The position numbers and the translations under genes are program-made. Below are positions 35,089 through 44,051 of a stretch of DNA of 64,000 nt, in pieces. Every line of letters begins with the position of its first letter. The first letter of the stretch is position 1. The stretch spans positions 62,001-126,000 of the forward strand of contig NZ_DATJCH010000003.1 of assembly GCF_035514885.1 (NCBI RefSeq), in the 5' to 3' direction. Origin of the DNA: Albibacterium sp035514885. GTDB lineage: Bacteria > Bacteroidota > Bacteroidia > Sphingobacteriales > Sphingobacteriaceae. The notes below the pieces were generated by a model. It was not told where the DNA came from and did not search any database. It was given only the letters and a program-made list of their open reading frames with translations.

Positions 35089-35729
35089 AAAATATATATC
35101 CTATTTCCAGCCTTCTCAATACCCAGAAGTTGCGTTCAATACTATCTTTTGGCATAAAAGGTTATTTAGCAGAAATCGGTTGGTTTGTTGCCCTTAAGCA
35201 CAAATCATCTGTAAACGGAGAGAACGAACCAATTCCCTGGCTCACCTATTCATTTATCGACTTCCTGGAAAACAGGCTAAATAAAGAACAGTCTATTTTT
35301 GAATTTGGCTCAGGTAACTCAACACGCTATTTTGCGAAAAAGGTAAGCCATATCAGTTCCCTAGAGCATGATAGATCCTGGTACGAAAACGGATTAAAAA
35401 ACAAACCCAAAAATGCGGATCTGATCTTTTGTGAACTCGACTCAGATGGCAATTACTGCCGCGGAGCAATTAATACCAAACAAAAGTTTGATATTATCAT
35501 TATAGATGGAAGAGACCGTGTAAACTGCTGTCTGCAAAGTATTCAAGCTCTTAAAGAAGGAGGAGTAATCATTTTAGACGATTCTGAACGCGAACGATAT
35601 CATGGCGGACGCGTTGCTTTAAAAGAAAACGGCTTTAAAGAACTTTCCTTCAGTGGAATTTCACCGGGCTTTTTTTACAGAAAGGAAACTTCAGTATTCT
35701 ACCGAAGCAATAACTGTTTAGGTATTTAA
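35085..35729 (+). CDS. SAM-dependent methyltransferase-like protein of the glycan cluster
   Basis: The 214-residue protein has a Rossmann-like methyltransferase core. Motif I is IFEFGSGNSTRYFA, an acidic end of strand 2 lies in SLEHD, and FDIIIIDGRDR and GGVIILDDSERE are the later strands. The start is TTG at 35085, overlapping the flippase stop by 4 bp (TTGA), which implies translational coupling. The context suggests modification of a sugar residue or a lipid-linked glycan, but the substrate is unknown and methyl transfer itself is inferred from the fold. Confidence 0.7.
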   Translation: MKNIYPISSLLNTQKLRSILSFGIKGYLAEIGWFVALKHKSSVNGENEPIPWLTYSFIDFLENRLNKEQSIFEFGSGNSTRYFAKKVSHISSLEHDRSWYENGLKNKPKNADLIFCELDSDGNYCRGAINTKQKFDIIIIDGRDRVNCCLQSIQALKEGGVIILDDSERERYHGGRVALKENGFKELSFSGISPGFFYRKETSVFYRSNNCLGI

Positions 35730-35754
35730 TATATCAATCTTAATCTAATTTCAT

Positions 35755-36672
35755 ATGCAACATCTTGCGCCTATTGCTTTATTTGTATATAACAGACCGG
35801 AACATACGCGCCGTACCATTTCCTTTTTGCAGAAAAATCTGCTAGCCGATGAATCAAGGTTATTCATTTATTCTGACGCTGCCAAAGACGAAACCGATAA
35901 AAAGAAAGTGGAAGAAACCAGAGAACTCATCAAAACAGTTGATGGTTTTAAGTCTGTTAAAATAATCGAGCGTAAGGAAAGCTATGGCTTAGCAGCATCC
36001 ATCATTGATGGTGTTTCTGAACTGACAAAAGAATACGGAAAGGTAATTGTTTTTGAAGACGATTTATTAGCCTCCCCTTTTACCTTACGGTATTTCAACG
36101 AAGCTTTAAGAACCTATCAGGAAGAAGAGCGTGTAATGCAAATCAGTGCCTATATGTTTCCCTTGAAAAATCCGGAAAGTTTGCCGGAAACATTTTTCTT
36201 CCGCGCTACTACAAGTTGGGGCTGGGCTACCTGGGAAAGAGCCTGGAATCATTTTGAACCCAATGTTTCTCTTCTATATCAGCAATTCGACCAAAGTAAA
36301 ATCAAGGATTTCTCCATAGACGGTTCCATGAATTACTGGAAACAGCTGCTCGACTTCAAAAGCCATAAAAATAATTCCTGGTCTATCCGGTGGTATGCTT
36401 CTGTCTTTTTAAATAAGGGGCTTGTGCTACATCCCAGAGAATCATTAATAGATAATATCGGGCACGATGGCACCGGTGTTCATTCAATAATTGAAGACAC
36501 CTATCAAGTTACCATCTCCCGCAAACCCATTCATAATTTCGCAACTGAAATTAAAGAAAATAAAGAAGCACTGGCAGCCATTAAGCTCTTTTTCAAACAT
36601 CGAAAAGGAAGTTTATTCAAACGAGGAAAGAAGTTTCTTATTAATACATGGTATCAATTTTTTAAGTCGTAG
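35755..36672 (+). CDS. Glycosyltransferase (GT-A-like fold) of the glycan cluster
   Basis: The 305-residue protein begins with a nucleotide-sugar-type strand (PIALFVYNRPEHTRRTI) and has the metal-binding acidic triplet EDD in VIVFEDDLLASPFTL, as in GT-A enzymes of the GNT-I-like type. A Trp-rich block (TTSWGWATWERAWNHF) is typical of this Bacteroidota subgroup. It lies 25 bp after the methyltransferase-like gene and 1 bp before the DUF5672 gene. The donor and acceptor sugars cannot be told. Confidence 0.8.
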   Translation: MQHLAPIALFVYNRPEHTRRTISFLQKNLLADESRLFIYSDAAKDETDKKKVEETRELIKTVDGFKSVKIIERKESYGLAASIIDGVSELTKEYGKVIVFEDDLLASPFTLRYFNEALRTYQEEERVMQISAYMFPLKNPESLPETFFFRATTSWGWATWERAWNHFEPNVSLLYQQFDQSKIKDFSIDGSMNYWKQLLDFKSHKNNSWSIRWYASVFLNKGLVLHPRESLIDNIGHDGTGVHSIIEDTYQVTISRKPIHNFATEIKENKEALAAIKLFFKHRKGSLFKRGKKFLINTWYQFFKS

Positions 36673-36673
36673 A

Positions 36674-37372
36674 ATGATCGAAGTAAGCGTAGTTATACCC
36701 ATATATAAGTCTGAACTGACGGATTCTGAATTAAAATCCTTTAAGCAGTGTTTGGATGTATTGGGAAATCATCCGCTGATGCTGGTTGCTCCAACTGGCT
36801 TAGACACGTCGACTTACGAAACTCTTGCAGGAAGAAATCTTCAGTGCACCTATTTCAATAAACGATACTTCACATCTGTACGCGGCTATTCCGAACTGCT
36901 TTTAAGTAAAAAGTTCTATTGCCACTTCGAAGCCTATGAATATATCTTAATTTATCAATTAGATGCCTGGGTGTTTCAGGATGATCTATCCCATTGGTGC
37001 AAGCTAGATTACGATTATATAGGCGCACCTTGGCTAGAAGCGCCACCCATAACTTCCGGCAAAAAACCATTCATCAATATCTCTAATTTTTTAATTAATA
37101 AAGTAGGAAATGGAGGCTTCTCTTTGCGAAAGGTAAAGCCGCATATCAAATGGGCATGGTGGGTTTCTTTTATATTCAAATTCTTCCCGAAAAATGAAGA
37201 TATATTATGGACACTCTTAGCACCTTTTAAAAAACCCAATGAAATAGAAGCCCTGCAGTTTGCGTTCGAATTAAATCCCGAGCAATCTTATGAACTCATC
37301 AACGAGCAATTACCATTCGGATGCCATGCCTGGGAAAAGTACAACCCCACATTCTGGAAAAGATTCATTTAA
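36674..37372 (+). CDS. DUF5672-family putative glycosyltransferase
   Basis: The protein has 232 residues from the ATG at 36674, which is preferred because the longer frame from 36491 would lie inside the previous gene, and the residues it adds resemble nothing. The conserved core includes YILIYQLDAWVFQDDLSHWCKLDYDYIGAPWL-like spacing, here YEYILIYQLDAWVF followed by YDYIGAPWLEAPP, and VGNGGFSLRK. That is the DUF5672 signature, a family found in polysaccharide loci and believed to contain glycosyltransferases. An acidic QDD motif could bind the metal. It starts 1 bp after the previous stop and ends 3 bp before the next start. Confidence 0.78.
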   Translation: MIEVSVVIPIYKSELTDSELKSFKQCLDVLGNHPLMLVAPTGLDTSTYETLAGRNLQCTYFNKRYFTSVRGYSELLLSKKFYCHFEAYEYILIYQLDAWVFQDDLSHWCKLDYDYIGAPWLEAPPITSGKKPFINISNFLINKVGNGGFSLRKVKPHIKWAWWVSFIFKFFPKNEDILWTLLAPFKKPNEIEALQFAFELNPEQSYELINEQLPFGCHAWEKYNPTFWKRFI

Positions 37373-37375
37373 GCT

Positions 37376-38137
37376 ATGCCAACTAGTTTTCACCCCACAC
37401 TATCGATTATCACCATCGTTTATAATAACGTTAAGGATATTGAACGCACCATGCTTTCAGTGATTAATCAACAGTATGACGCCATTGAATATATCATTAT
37501 CGATGGGGGCTCAACAGATGGAACGGTAGATCTTATTAAACAATATGAACATAGTATTACCCGTTGGATCAGCGAACCCGATAAAGGAATCTATAATGCC
37601 ATGAATAAAGGGCTCAATATGGCAAGCGGCGATTATGTTCTCTTTATGAATTCAGGCGATGAGATTTATGCGAATGATACCGTATCCAAGGTATTCTCTA
37701 CAGAGCCCGATGCAGATATCTATTATGGAGAAACAGAAATGTTCAATGATGAATGGGAAAGCCTGGGCACTCGCCGGCATCAAGTTCCGGAAAAGTTTAC
37801 CTGGCGCAGCTTCAAATACGGCATGAGCATCAGCCACCAAGCCATTTATATTCGCAGAGCAATCACCGAACCCTACGATGAGCATTATAAATTAAGTGCG
37901 GATATCGATTGGATACTCAAAGCTGCCCGAAAAGCGAAAAAGATTGTAAACACGCATCAATATGTAGCCAAATATTTGGTTGGCGGAATGTCTAAAAAAC
38001 GTCATCGTGAGAGTCTAAAGGAACGCTTCCACATCTTTACTGAGTACTATGGCCTTACAGCCAACTTATTTAATCATGCTGTTATTGCAGCCAGACTAGC
38101 TTGGTATTATTTAAAGAACAGACGCACGAACGATTAA
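37376..38137 (+). CDS. Family 2 glycosyltransferase (WcaA-like)
   Basis: The 253-residue protein has a clear GT2 fold: LSIITIVYNNVKDIERT at the start, YIIIDGGSTDGTVDLI (nucleotide-sugar binding), and the DGxSTDGT and later MNSGDEIY acidic motifs. The catalytic region is WRSFKYGMSISHQAIYIRR. It is the last gene of the cluster and overlaps the convergent glycerate kinase gene by 4 bp. The sugar transferred is unknown. Confidence 0.9.
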   Translation: MPTSFHPTLSIITIVYNNVKDIERTMLSVINQQYDAIEYIIIDGGSTDGTVDLIKQYEHSITRWISEPDKGIYNAMNKGLNMASGDYVLFMNSGDEIYANDTVSKVFSTEPDADIYYGETEMFNDEWESLGTRRHQVPEKFTWRSFKYGMSISHQAIYIRRAITEPYDEHYKLSADIDWILKAARKAKKIVNTHQYVAKYLVGGMSKKRHRESLKERFHIFTEYYGLTANLFNHAVIAARLAWYYLKNRRTND

Positions 38138-39279
38138 TCCGGCATCTCAATATTTAAAGCCAGTATATTCCCCAAATTTTTAGCAGTTCTTGTCAAATTT
38201 TTCGACGTATGGCTTAAAGCCTTCGCTAAATCATCCGGTTCATTTCCTATTGGCATAATTACATCAAAGTATTCCTGCAATTGAGAGTTCAATTCCAAAG
38301 GCACCTTACCTGCAAAAGCAATAACAGGCAGAGACTTAAACTTGGCTCTGGAAGCTACCCCAAACGGACCCTTTCCCTGCAATGTTTGTTCATCAATGCT
38401 TCCTTCGCCGGTAATCACCAAATCTGCTTTCTCTAAAGAAGATGAGAAATCTGTAAGATCCAAGAAGTAATCAATGCCATTAACCAGCTTCGCATTCAAA
38501 AAAGCATATAATCCGGCGGCGGCGCCCCCGGCAGTACCGCCATGTTTTATGGAAGTGATATCTTTTCCCGTTTGCTTAAATGTTACTTCCGAAAACCTTG
38601 AAAGTGCTCTATCCAGTATTTTAACATCTTCAGTAGATGCACCCTTTTGCGGTCCAAAAACAGCAGCAGCTCCTTCGTCACCCAATAGCAAATTATCTAC
38701 GTCGCAAAGAACGACTACCTCACAATCCAATACTCTTTTATCGAAATCAGACAAATCAATCGAGTCTAAATCAGTCAGATTCTCCGGCAAGATTTCCAGC
38801 TCTTGCCCTTCCTTATCCAAAAATCGAATTCCCAATGCCTGTAATATTCCGCACGCAACATCAACCGTTGCAGAACCGCCCATTGCAATAATCAATTTTT
38901 CCGCTCCCTTCTCCAAAGCCATTTTTATCTGCTCGCCCGTTCCAAAAGATGTTGCCTGTAAAGGATTCAATTCTTCTGATTGCAACAAGCGTATCCCGGA
39001 TGCATTGGCCATCTCGATAATAGCCGTCTTTCCGCCATCAATCAAACCGAAAGATGCATCAATCGTTCTTCCCAACGCATCGTGGACAGTCGTTTTTATG
39101 ACCTCTCCACCAAACTTATCTATTATCAAAGTTCCCGTACCATCACCACCATCCCCTATTGGAAAGCATTCAAAAGTACAATGAAGTTTGCTCTGCAAAA
39201 AACCCTTCTCAATAGCTAAAGCAACATCTGAAGCATCTAGGCTATGTTTAAAACTATTGGGGGCGATGAGAATATGCAT
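38134..39279 (-). CDS. Glycerate 2-kinase (type II family)
   Basis: The 381-residue protein begins IAPNSFKHSLDASDVA and has GDGGDGTGTL, AMGGSATVDVACGILQALGI and VITGEGSIDEQTLQGKGPFGVA, the hallmarks of the GlxK/GarK family that phosphorylates D-glycerate. With the dehydrogenase gene directly upstream (gap of 2 bp, same direction) it forms a hydroxypyruvate/glyoxylate-to-phosphoglycerate pair. It could also feed serine turnover. The length is normal. Confidence 0.93.
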   Translation of the reverse strand: MHILIAPNSFKHSLDASDVALAIEKGFLQSKLHCTFECFPIGDGGDGTGTLIIDKFGGEVIKTTVHDALGRTIDASFGLIDGGKTAIIEMANASGIRLLQSEELNPLQATSFGTGEQIKMALEKGAEKLIIAMGGSATVDVACGILQALGIRFLDKEGQELEILPENLTDLDSIDLSDFDKRVLDCEVVVLCDVDNLLLGDEGAAAVFGPQKGASTEDVKILDRALSRFSEVTFKQTGKDITSIKHGGTAGGAAAGLYAFLNAKLVNGIDYFLDLTDFSSSLEKADLVITGEGSIDEQTLQGKGPFGVASRAKFKSLPVIAFAGKVPLELNSQLQEYFDVIMPIGNEPDDLAKALSHTSKNLTRTAKNLGNILALNIEMPD

Positions 39280-39281
39280 TG

Positions 39282-40241
39282 TTAAGCATTTACAACATTG
39301 ACCGGACTTCCTTCCTTGAATGCGGATAGATTATCGGTAGCAATTTGCAGTAAACGAGTACGCGATTCAATAGTTGCCCATGCTATATGAGGGGTTATAA
39401 GGCAATTCTTAGCTTTAAACAAAGGACTATCTTTTTTCGGTGGTTCAACCGAGAGTACATCAATCCCCGCTCCGGCAATAATACCTTCATTCAATGCCGC
39501 TGCCAAATCCTCCTCAACAATGATTGGTCCTCTGGCAGTATTTAGCAAAAAGGCTGAAGACTTCATGCTCTGCAAACTTTTCTTATTGATCAGACCCTCG
39601 GTTTGCGGGGTTAACGGACTGTGTATGCTTACTACATCAGACTCTTTTAAAAGATCAGAAACTTCAGCCCATTTAAAGTTCTTACGATGTGATTGATCGC
39701 TATGAGTTCTGCTCGCTCCTATAATATTCATTCCAAAGGCTGTCGCCACATCAGCAACCTTTTGTCCGATGGTACCGAAACCAATAATCCCCATCGTCTT
39801 ACCCGAAAGCTCCATCAAAGGATAATCCCAGAAACTAAAATCCAGAGAACGCGACCATTTTCCATCTTTCACAACATCGCTATGGCGCTGAACACGTAAG
39901 CAGAGTTCCAGTAATAATGCAAAAGTTAACTGAACAACAGAGGGTGTGCTGTAACCAGGCACATTGCAAACAGTTATTCCACGTTTCTTTGCAGCCTCAA
40001 TGGCGATAATATTATAACCTGTTGCTGTAACACCAATGTATTTTAAATCAGGTAAGCTCTCTATTTCTTTCTCTCCAATCGTAACCTTATTAGTCAGAAG
40101 AACCTCCGCACCCTTACAACGTTCAACAATTTTATCCGTCGGCGTTCGATCATATACAACAACTTCGCCTAATTGTTCTAATCCCTCCCAACTCAGATCT
40201 CCCGGGTTTAATGTGCACCCATCTAATACGATAATTTTCAT
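39282..40241 (-). CDS. D-2-hydroxyacid dehydrogenase (hydroxypyruvate/glycerate dehydrogenase type)
   Basis: The protein has 319 residues from the ATG at 40241. A longer frame to 40295 adds 18 residues with no family support, and MKIIVLDG is the natural beginning. It carries the NAD-binding GFGTIGQKVADVA, the catalytic Arg in LLNTARGPIIVEEDL, the Glu region SVEPPKKDSPLF and the His in ITPHIAWATIESR. The D-2-hydroxyacid dehydrogenase fold includes glycerate, lactate and phosphoglycerate enzymes; pairing with glycerate kinase favours hydroxypyruvate or glyoxylate reduction. It has no ACT domain, so it is unlikely to be SerA. Confidence 0.88.
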   Translation of the reverse strand: MKIIVLDGCTLNPGDLSWEGLEQLGEVVVYDRTPTDKIVERCKGAEVLLTNKVTIGEKEIESLPDLKYIGVTATGYNIIAIEAAKKRGITVCNVPGYSTPSVVQLTFALLLELCLRVQRHSDVVKDGKWSRSLDFSFWDYPLMELSGKTMGIIGFGTIGQKVADVATAFGMNIIGASRTHSDQSHRKNFKWAEVSDLLKESDVVSIHSPLTPQTEGLINKKSLQSMKSSAFLLNTARGPIIVEEDLAAALNEGIIAGAGIDVLSVEPPKKDSPLFKAKNCLITPHIAWATIESRTRLLQIATDNLSAFKEGSPVNVVNA

Positions 40242-40395
40242 TGTGTAATTTGTTTTTAATGGAAACGAAACTATCATGCGCTCTTCTTTATTCAATAAAT
40301 GCGCAATGCTTTCTTCTTCCTTTCCTTTCTCGTAAATTACTAAAAGTAAAGAAAATTAATTAAAAACGATATGGGAAGCCTCTAATTTCTTCTAC

Positions 40396-40583
40396 CTTAC
40401 GTAACTCTTGTTGCACCCTTGTACGAGCCATGTAAGACCCTTGTAATACATGCTTCAGTTATTAGTGAGTTATTCATGCGTTATGTCTACGCTTTTTTGG
40501 CCTTTATAACGTACATACAACGGAGGAATATAACACTAAGATTGCTTTAATGTTATACGAGGGCCGTACAAGGTACATTGCAT
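40396..40583. repeat. 11-bp degenerate repeat array in both orientations (array B)
   Basis: Five contiguous 11-bp units lie at 40396-40450: CTTACGTAACT, CTTGTTGCACC, CTTGTACGAGC, CATGTAAGACC, CTTGTAATACA. Inverted units lie at 40500-40521 (GCCTTTATAAC, GTACATACAAC) and 40551-40583 (TGTTATACGAG, GGCCGTACAAG, GTACATTGCAT). The core TTGTA at unit positions 2-6 is shared with array A at 5.9 kb. This is the main content of the 394-bp gap between the dehydrogenase and YfhO genes. The rest of the gap is AT-rich and I see no gene or RNA structure in it. Confidence 0.6.
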
Positions 40584-40635
40584 GTCCGAAGAAGCTCAGC
40601 TAGCACTGAGTAATATTCAAGAAAGACAAGGTTGT

Positions 40636-43107
40636 TTAGGATGTCTTGGAAGTAGATTTATCACCTTTTTGTTCTCTCCAAACTGCAAAGCCTAATACTA
40701 AAACTAATATTCCGGAGGCGAAAAGAGAAATCATCTCTCCGGTATAATAAGATTGAGGCTCGAATTTGAATTCTACTTTATGATTTCCTCCCGGAAGTTG
40801 AGCAGCACGTAGAACGTAGTCGGCTCTGAAATAAGGGATCTCAACTCCGTCTACAAATGCTTTCCATCCTTTATCGTAATAAATTTCAGAAAACACAGCC
40901 ACAACGTTCGTTGGGGCAGAGTATTCATAAACTAAATGATCCGGACGATAATCAACCAATTCTATGCTGGCATTTGCCGAAGTACCAACTTTACCAGAAT
41001 CGATCAGGTGTTTAAATTCTTTGTGAATGATGGCTACATCTTTGGGATTGAAGCTATCAAGCCCTTGCATTTCCTGTTCGGCATTATCCACAAATTTAAC
41101 TCGGTTTATAATCCATGCATTTCCTGCAGCAGTGCTTCTATTCTGGATATGCTGAGAATTTTGTCCGTCAGATGTAATGGCGTATTTCGTATTCAACATA
41201 TCCAATACATCCTGGTTAATAGCATTATTAAACTGCCGTTCTATAAGCTCCTGATAACGCATTAGCTTAGCTGCATGATAGCCTCCAATGGTATTATGGT
41301 AATACGATGTACTGGCACTTGAGAATGTAGGGATGGTTAAATCAAGAACCCTATAATCTTTTTGCGTATCACGTTTAATGAATTTATCTGCTTCTCGTTC
41401 CGGAAACTGATTGGCAAGTACAGATTCTTCAACGAAATTATCCTTGTTTAGGTAACGACGATTTACGCCCCACATATCTATCAGGATAGCTACCGCTAAT
41501 AGGACAATAGCCGTTTTGGGTCTCAATTTATCCTTAACCCAGAGCCAAACAATCCCTGAACCAAGTAATATAAAAACGAATGACCTAAAGGCATCGCTTC
41601 TAGCCATAGAAGCACGATCCTTCACCAATGCATTCAAAATAGCTTGTGCAAAATTATTATCGCCAAGCTGCTGGCCTAATTGCTGAGCCATTGCTTGATG
41701 GTTGCTTGCCTTAAAGCTTAAGAATAGATTCGGTAAGATGGCAACAAGCAATGAGATTCCTCCAACAATGTAAAAGCTATAAAGCACTTTTTTATCCAGC
41801 TTAGGAATATCTCTCTGCTTGGTAATGATTTCATTTAACGCCAGAACTGCAAGGATCGGGATAAATAAAGATGCGATAACCAAGGTTGATTCTACTGCTC
41901 TGAATTTATTATAAAGAGGGAAGTAGTTAAAGAAGATATCGGAAATAAACGGCAAATGTCTGCCAAAAGCGAGGAATAAGCTCAAAAGTGTTGCTCCTAA
42001 CAACCACCATTTCAGACGATTGTGAACAATGAATATCCCCAAAACAAATAAGAAAATCACGATCGCACCAAAATACCATGGTCCGGAGGTAAAAGGCTTA
42101 TCGCCCCAATAGGTTGGCATCTGTTGAGCAAAACCTACTGCTTGATTTGCCGGAACACCTTCCTGAAGAAGCACTTTTGCAACTTCTGAATTTTCATCCA
42201 ATTCAGGTCCTGATCCGCCGCCATATGCATTCGGGATTAGGAAAGTCAGATTTTCCATTACACCTTGGCTCCATTGATAGGCATATTCTCTATCAACCCC
42301 TTTGGTATCTGCAGCCTTTGTTTCTGTCGTTAGGTTTGATTTTCCTCGAATTGATTCCTGGCTATATTCATAGGTAGTCCATAACAGACCGGCATTTACT
42401 GCTAAAGCTAATACACAAGCTACTGCCAATGATCCGATAGCTTTTCCAAACTCTGCTGTTTTCTTATCCTTAATGGCATGGTATAATTCTATTCCCACCA
42501 ATATTAACATGGCAATAAGGAGGTAATAGGTCATTTGAATATGATTCACCCTAATCTCTAAGGCAAGGAATAAGGCAGTTAGAGCTGCCCCCCATATATA
42601 CTTACCCCGCAAGGTTAACAGGATACCGGCAATAACAGGTGCGAAAAAGGCAATAGCATATGCCTTGCTGGCATGTCCCGCTTCAATATAAATAAAATTA
42701 TAGGAGGAAAAAGTAAAGGCAATGGCTCCCAATGCTGCAATCCAGGGCTTAACACGCATGACACAGAATAACAAATAAGCCCCAATTAAATACAGTAAAA
42801 TAGTATCGATAGGGTTAGGAAATACCGTTTTAAAGAAACCCATGACATGGGTTGTAATGTTCTTAGGATAGGATACCCAGATCTGGTAAGAGGGCATTCC
42901 ACCAAACATAGCATTGGTCCAAAGAGGTGCTGTACCGTCTTCAGCTTTAAAATCCATAATCTCCCTTTGCATGGCTTTTGCTTGTATAACATCTTGTTGC
43001 ACAAGCGTTTTACCTTGCCAGGCTGGAGTAAAATAAATAAAGCTGATAGCTATAAATAGTCCAATGATTGCAAAGTGGACAGAGTTACGCGTAAACCAAT
43101 GTTTCAT
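40636..43107 (-). CDS. YfhO-family large membrane protein
   Basis: The 823-residue protein has roughly 12-14 hydrophobic helices in the first 500 residues, a final helix near the C-terminus, and a beta-rich soluble domain between them. The segments AIIGLFIAISFIYFTPAWQGKTL, TNAMFGGMPSYQIW and DKGWKAFVDGVEIPYFRADYVLRA are characteristic of YfhO, a family structurally related to GT-C glycosyltransferases and linked in Gram-positives to glycosylation of cell-wall polymers. In Bacteroidota its role is not established. It is monocistronic with a -7 box upstream. Confidence 0.88.
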   Translation of the reverse strand: MKHWFTRNSVHFAIIGLFIAISFIYFTPAWQGKTLVQQDVIQAKAMQREIMDFKAEDGTAPLWTNAMFGGMPSYQIWVSYPKNITTHVMGFFKTVFPNPIDTILLYLIGAYLLFCVMRVKPWIAALGAIAFTFSSYNFIYIEAGHASKAYAIAFFAPVIAGILLTLRGKYIWGAALTALFLALEIRVNHIQMTYYLLIAMLILVGIELYHAIKDKKTAEFGKAIGSLAVACVLALAVNAGLLWTTYEYSQESIRGKSNLTTETKAADTKGVDREYAYQWSQGVMENLTFLIPNAYGGGSGPELDENSEVAKVLLQEGVPANQAVGFAQQMPTYWGDKPFTSGPWYFGAIVIFLFVLGIFIVHNRLKWWLLGATLLSLFLAFGRHLPFISDIFFNYFPLYNKFRAVESTLVIASLFIPILAVLALNEIITKQRDIPKLDKKVLYSFYIVGGISLLVAILPNLFLSFKASNHQAMAQQLGQQLGDNNFAQAILNALVKDRASMARSDAFRSFVFILLGSGIVWLWVKDKLRPKTAIVLLAVAILIDMWGVNRRYLNKDNFVEESVLANQFPEREADKFIKRDTQKDYRVLDLTIPTFSSASTSYYHNTIGGYHAAKLMRYQELIERQFNNAINQDVLDMLNTKYAITSDGQNSQHIQNRSTAAGNAWIINRVKFVDNAEQEMQGLDSFNPKDVAIIHKEFKHLIDSGKVGTSANASIELVDYRPDHLVYEYSAPTNVVAVFSEIYYDKGWKAFVDGVEIPYFRADYVLRAAQLPGGNHKVEFKFEPQSYYTGEMISLFASGILVLVLGFAVWREQKGDKSTSKTS

Positions 43108-43132
43108 TCTATGAATTCTATGTCTGAAAATT

Positions 43133-43140
43133 CAAAAATA
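43133..43140 (-). promoter_or_regulatory. -7 promoter box of the YfhO gene
   Basis: The minus strand reads TATTTTTG, an exact TAnnTTTG match, 25 bp before the ATG at 43107. Confidence 0.45.
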
Positions 43141-43191
43141 TAGAATAGAATCCAATTTTTATGAAGAGAATACTATTTTGTAGAAAAAGCC

Positions 43192-43479
43192 TTACTTTAT
43201 CTCTTCGAAATCAACAAATTCACCTGCGCGGTTTGCACCGTTATGATTGGGTTGCTGCGGGGGAATATAATCAATATTGATTTTACCTTCTGGTTTTCTT
43301 TGATGTTCACGAGCACTTGTTCTGGTTCTCTGCTGACTTTGTCCCTGAAACTCCTTAAAAGCTTGCTCCTGCATTTTGCGGGCAAAGCTCCTTAAAATCC
43401 AGGGCAATAAACGAGCCATCAGCATACGAAGAAGCCATAAGACCAATATTGCAATAAATAAAAACTTTATAAAACCCAT
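43192..43479 (-). CDS. DUF4834-family small membrane protein
   Basis: The protein has 95 residues from the ATG at 43479. One membrane helix (about 3-23) and a basic amphipathic segment (RLLPWILRSFARKMQEQAFKEF) are followed by a polar tail rich in Gln, Arg and Asn. This is the layout of DUF4834, a Bacteroidota-only family of unknown role. The start at 43479 is preferred over the frame-open 43539 because the helix then begins at once and a -7 box lies at 43513-43520. It sits between the PH-like membrane gene and YfhO, all in one direction. Confidence 0.78.
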   Translation of the reverse strand: MGFIKFLFIAILVLWLLRMLMARLLPWILRSFARKMQEQAFKEFQGQSQQRTRTSAREHQRKPEGKINIDYIPPQQPNHNGANRAGEFVDFEEIK

Positions 43480-43512
43480 ATCGTAAAATCCTTTTCTTTT
43501 TATAGTTCCTAA

Positions 43513-43520
43513 CAAAAATA
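43513..43520 (-). promoter_or_regulatory. -7 promoter box of the DUF4834 gene
   Basis: The minus strand reads TATTTTTG, an exact TAnnTTTG match, 33 bp before the ATG at 43479. It argues against the longer start at 43539, which would lie upstream of it. Confidence 0.45.
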
Positions 43521-43571
43521 ATAAAAAACTGTTTACCAATGTCGTTATCGACCCTAAAAGTGACGAGTGTA

Positions 43572-44051
43572 TTACTTTTGTTGCGCTTGTTTAATGGCGT
43601 CTACCAGTTCTTTTGGCCTTTGGCTGCCAATAATGTAAACCAAGCCCTCCCGGTCTGTAATCCATACAGCCTTTTTTCCGCCGGCATAGAAGCGAATTTT
43701 ACCACTTTGATGTAGATTATAAACAGGATTGTTAATCAAAAAGGTACTATATTCTCTATTTTCTGCACGTACCACGCTATTTAAGTCGATTTTCACCAAT
43801 CGCGTAGTCCACAATCCCGATAGTTGCACGCTATTCTCTGTGACAGTAATCCGATAATGCAGCATATACATCATAATGATGGAGACAAAAATGATGATGG
43901 AGCCGGCAACTAAAAACAGTCTGCTATTTTCTTCATGCTCTATATTAATATAATAGGCAACGAAGCAAAAGAGCGCTAAAAGTAAGCGCACGCTTAACCA
44001 TCCGCGATCTCGACCGAGGTACTGATTTTCGATATAAATTACTTTACTCAT
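43572..44051 (-). CDS. Two-helix membrane protein with PH-like domain
   Basis: The 159-residue protein has two adjacent membrane helices (about 22-38 and 46-64), then a beta-rich domain of about 90 residues beginning YRITVTENSVQLSGLW and ending in a helix (KELVDAIKQAQ). This is the usual shape of bacterial pleckstrin-homology-like membrane proteins. The function is unknown. Its start overlaps the end of tilS by 8 bp, so it is translated from the same message as tilS. Confidence 0.7.
   Translation of the reverse strand: MSKVIYIENQYLGRDRGWLSVRLLLALFCFVAYYINIEHEENSRLFLVAGSIIIFVSIIMMYMLHYRITVTENSVQLSGLWTTRLVKIDLNSVVRAENREYSTFLINNPVYNLHQSGKIRFYAGGKKAVWITDREGLVYIIGSQRPKELVDAIKQAQQK

Noticed and set aside
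36491..36673. Longer start for the DUF5672 gene
   Set aside because: The extra 61 residues lie within the previous glycosyltransferase gene and do not resemble the family; ATG 36674 follows directly after that gene's stop.
38474..39184. 236-codon open frame antisense to the glycerate kinase gene
   Set aside because: The glycerate kinase has full family motifs on the other strand. The antisense product is Ser/Pro/Lys-rich with no recognisable domain.
40471..40500. Terminator at GCGT-N7-ACGC followed by T6
   Set aside because: The stem has only 4 bp and the loop is long; no gene on the plus strand ends nearby.
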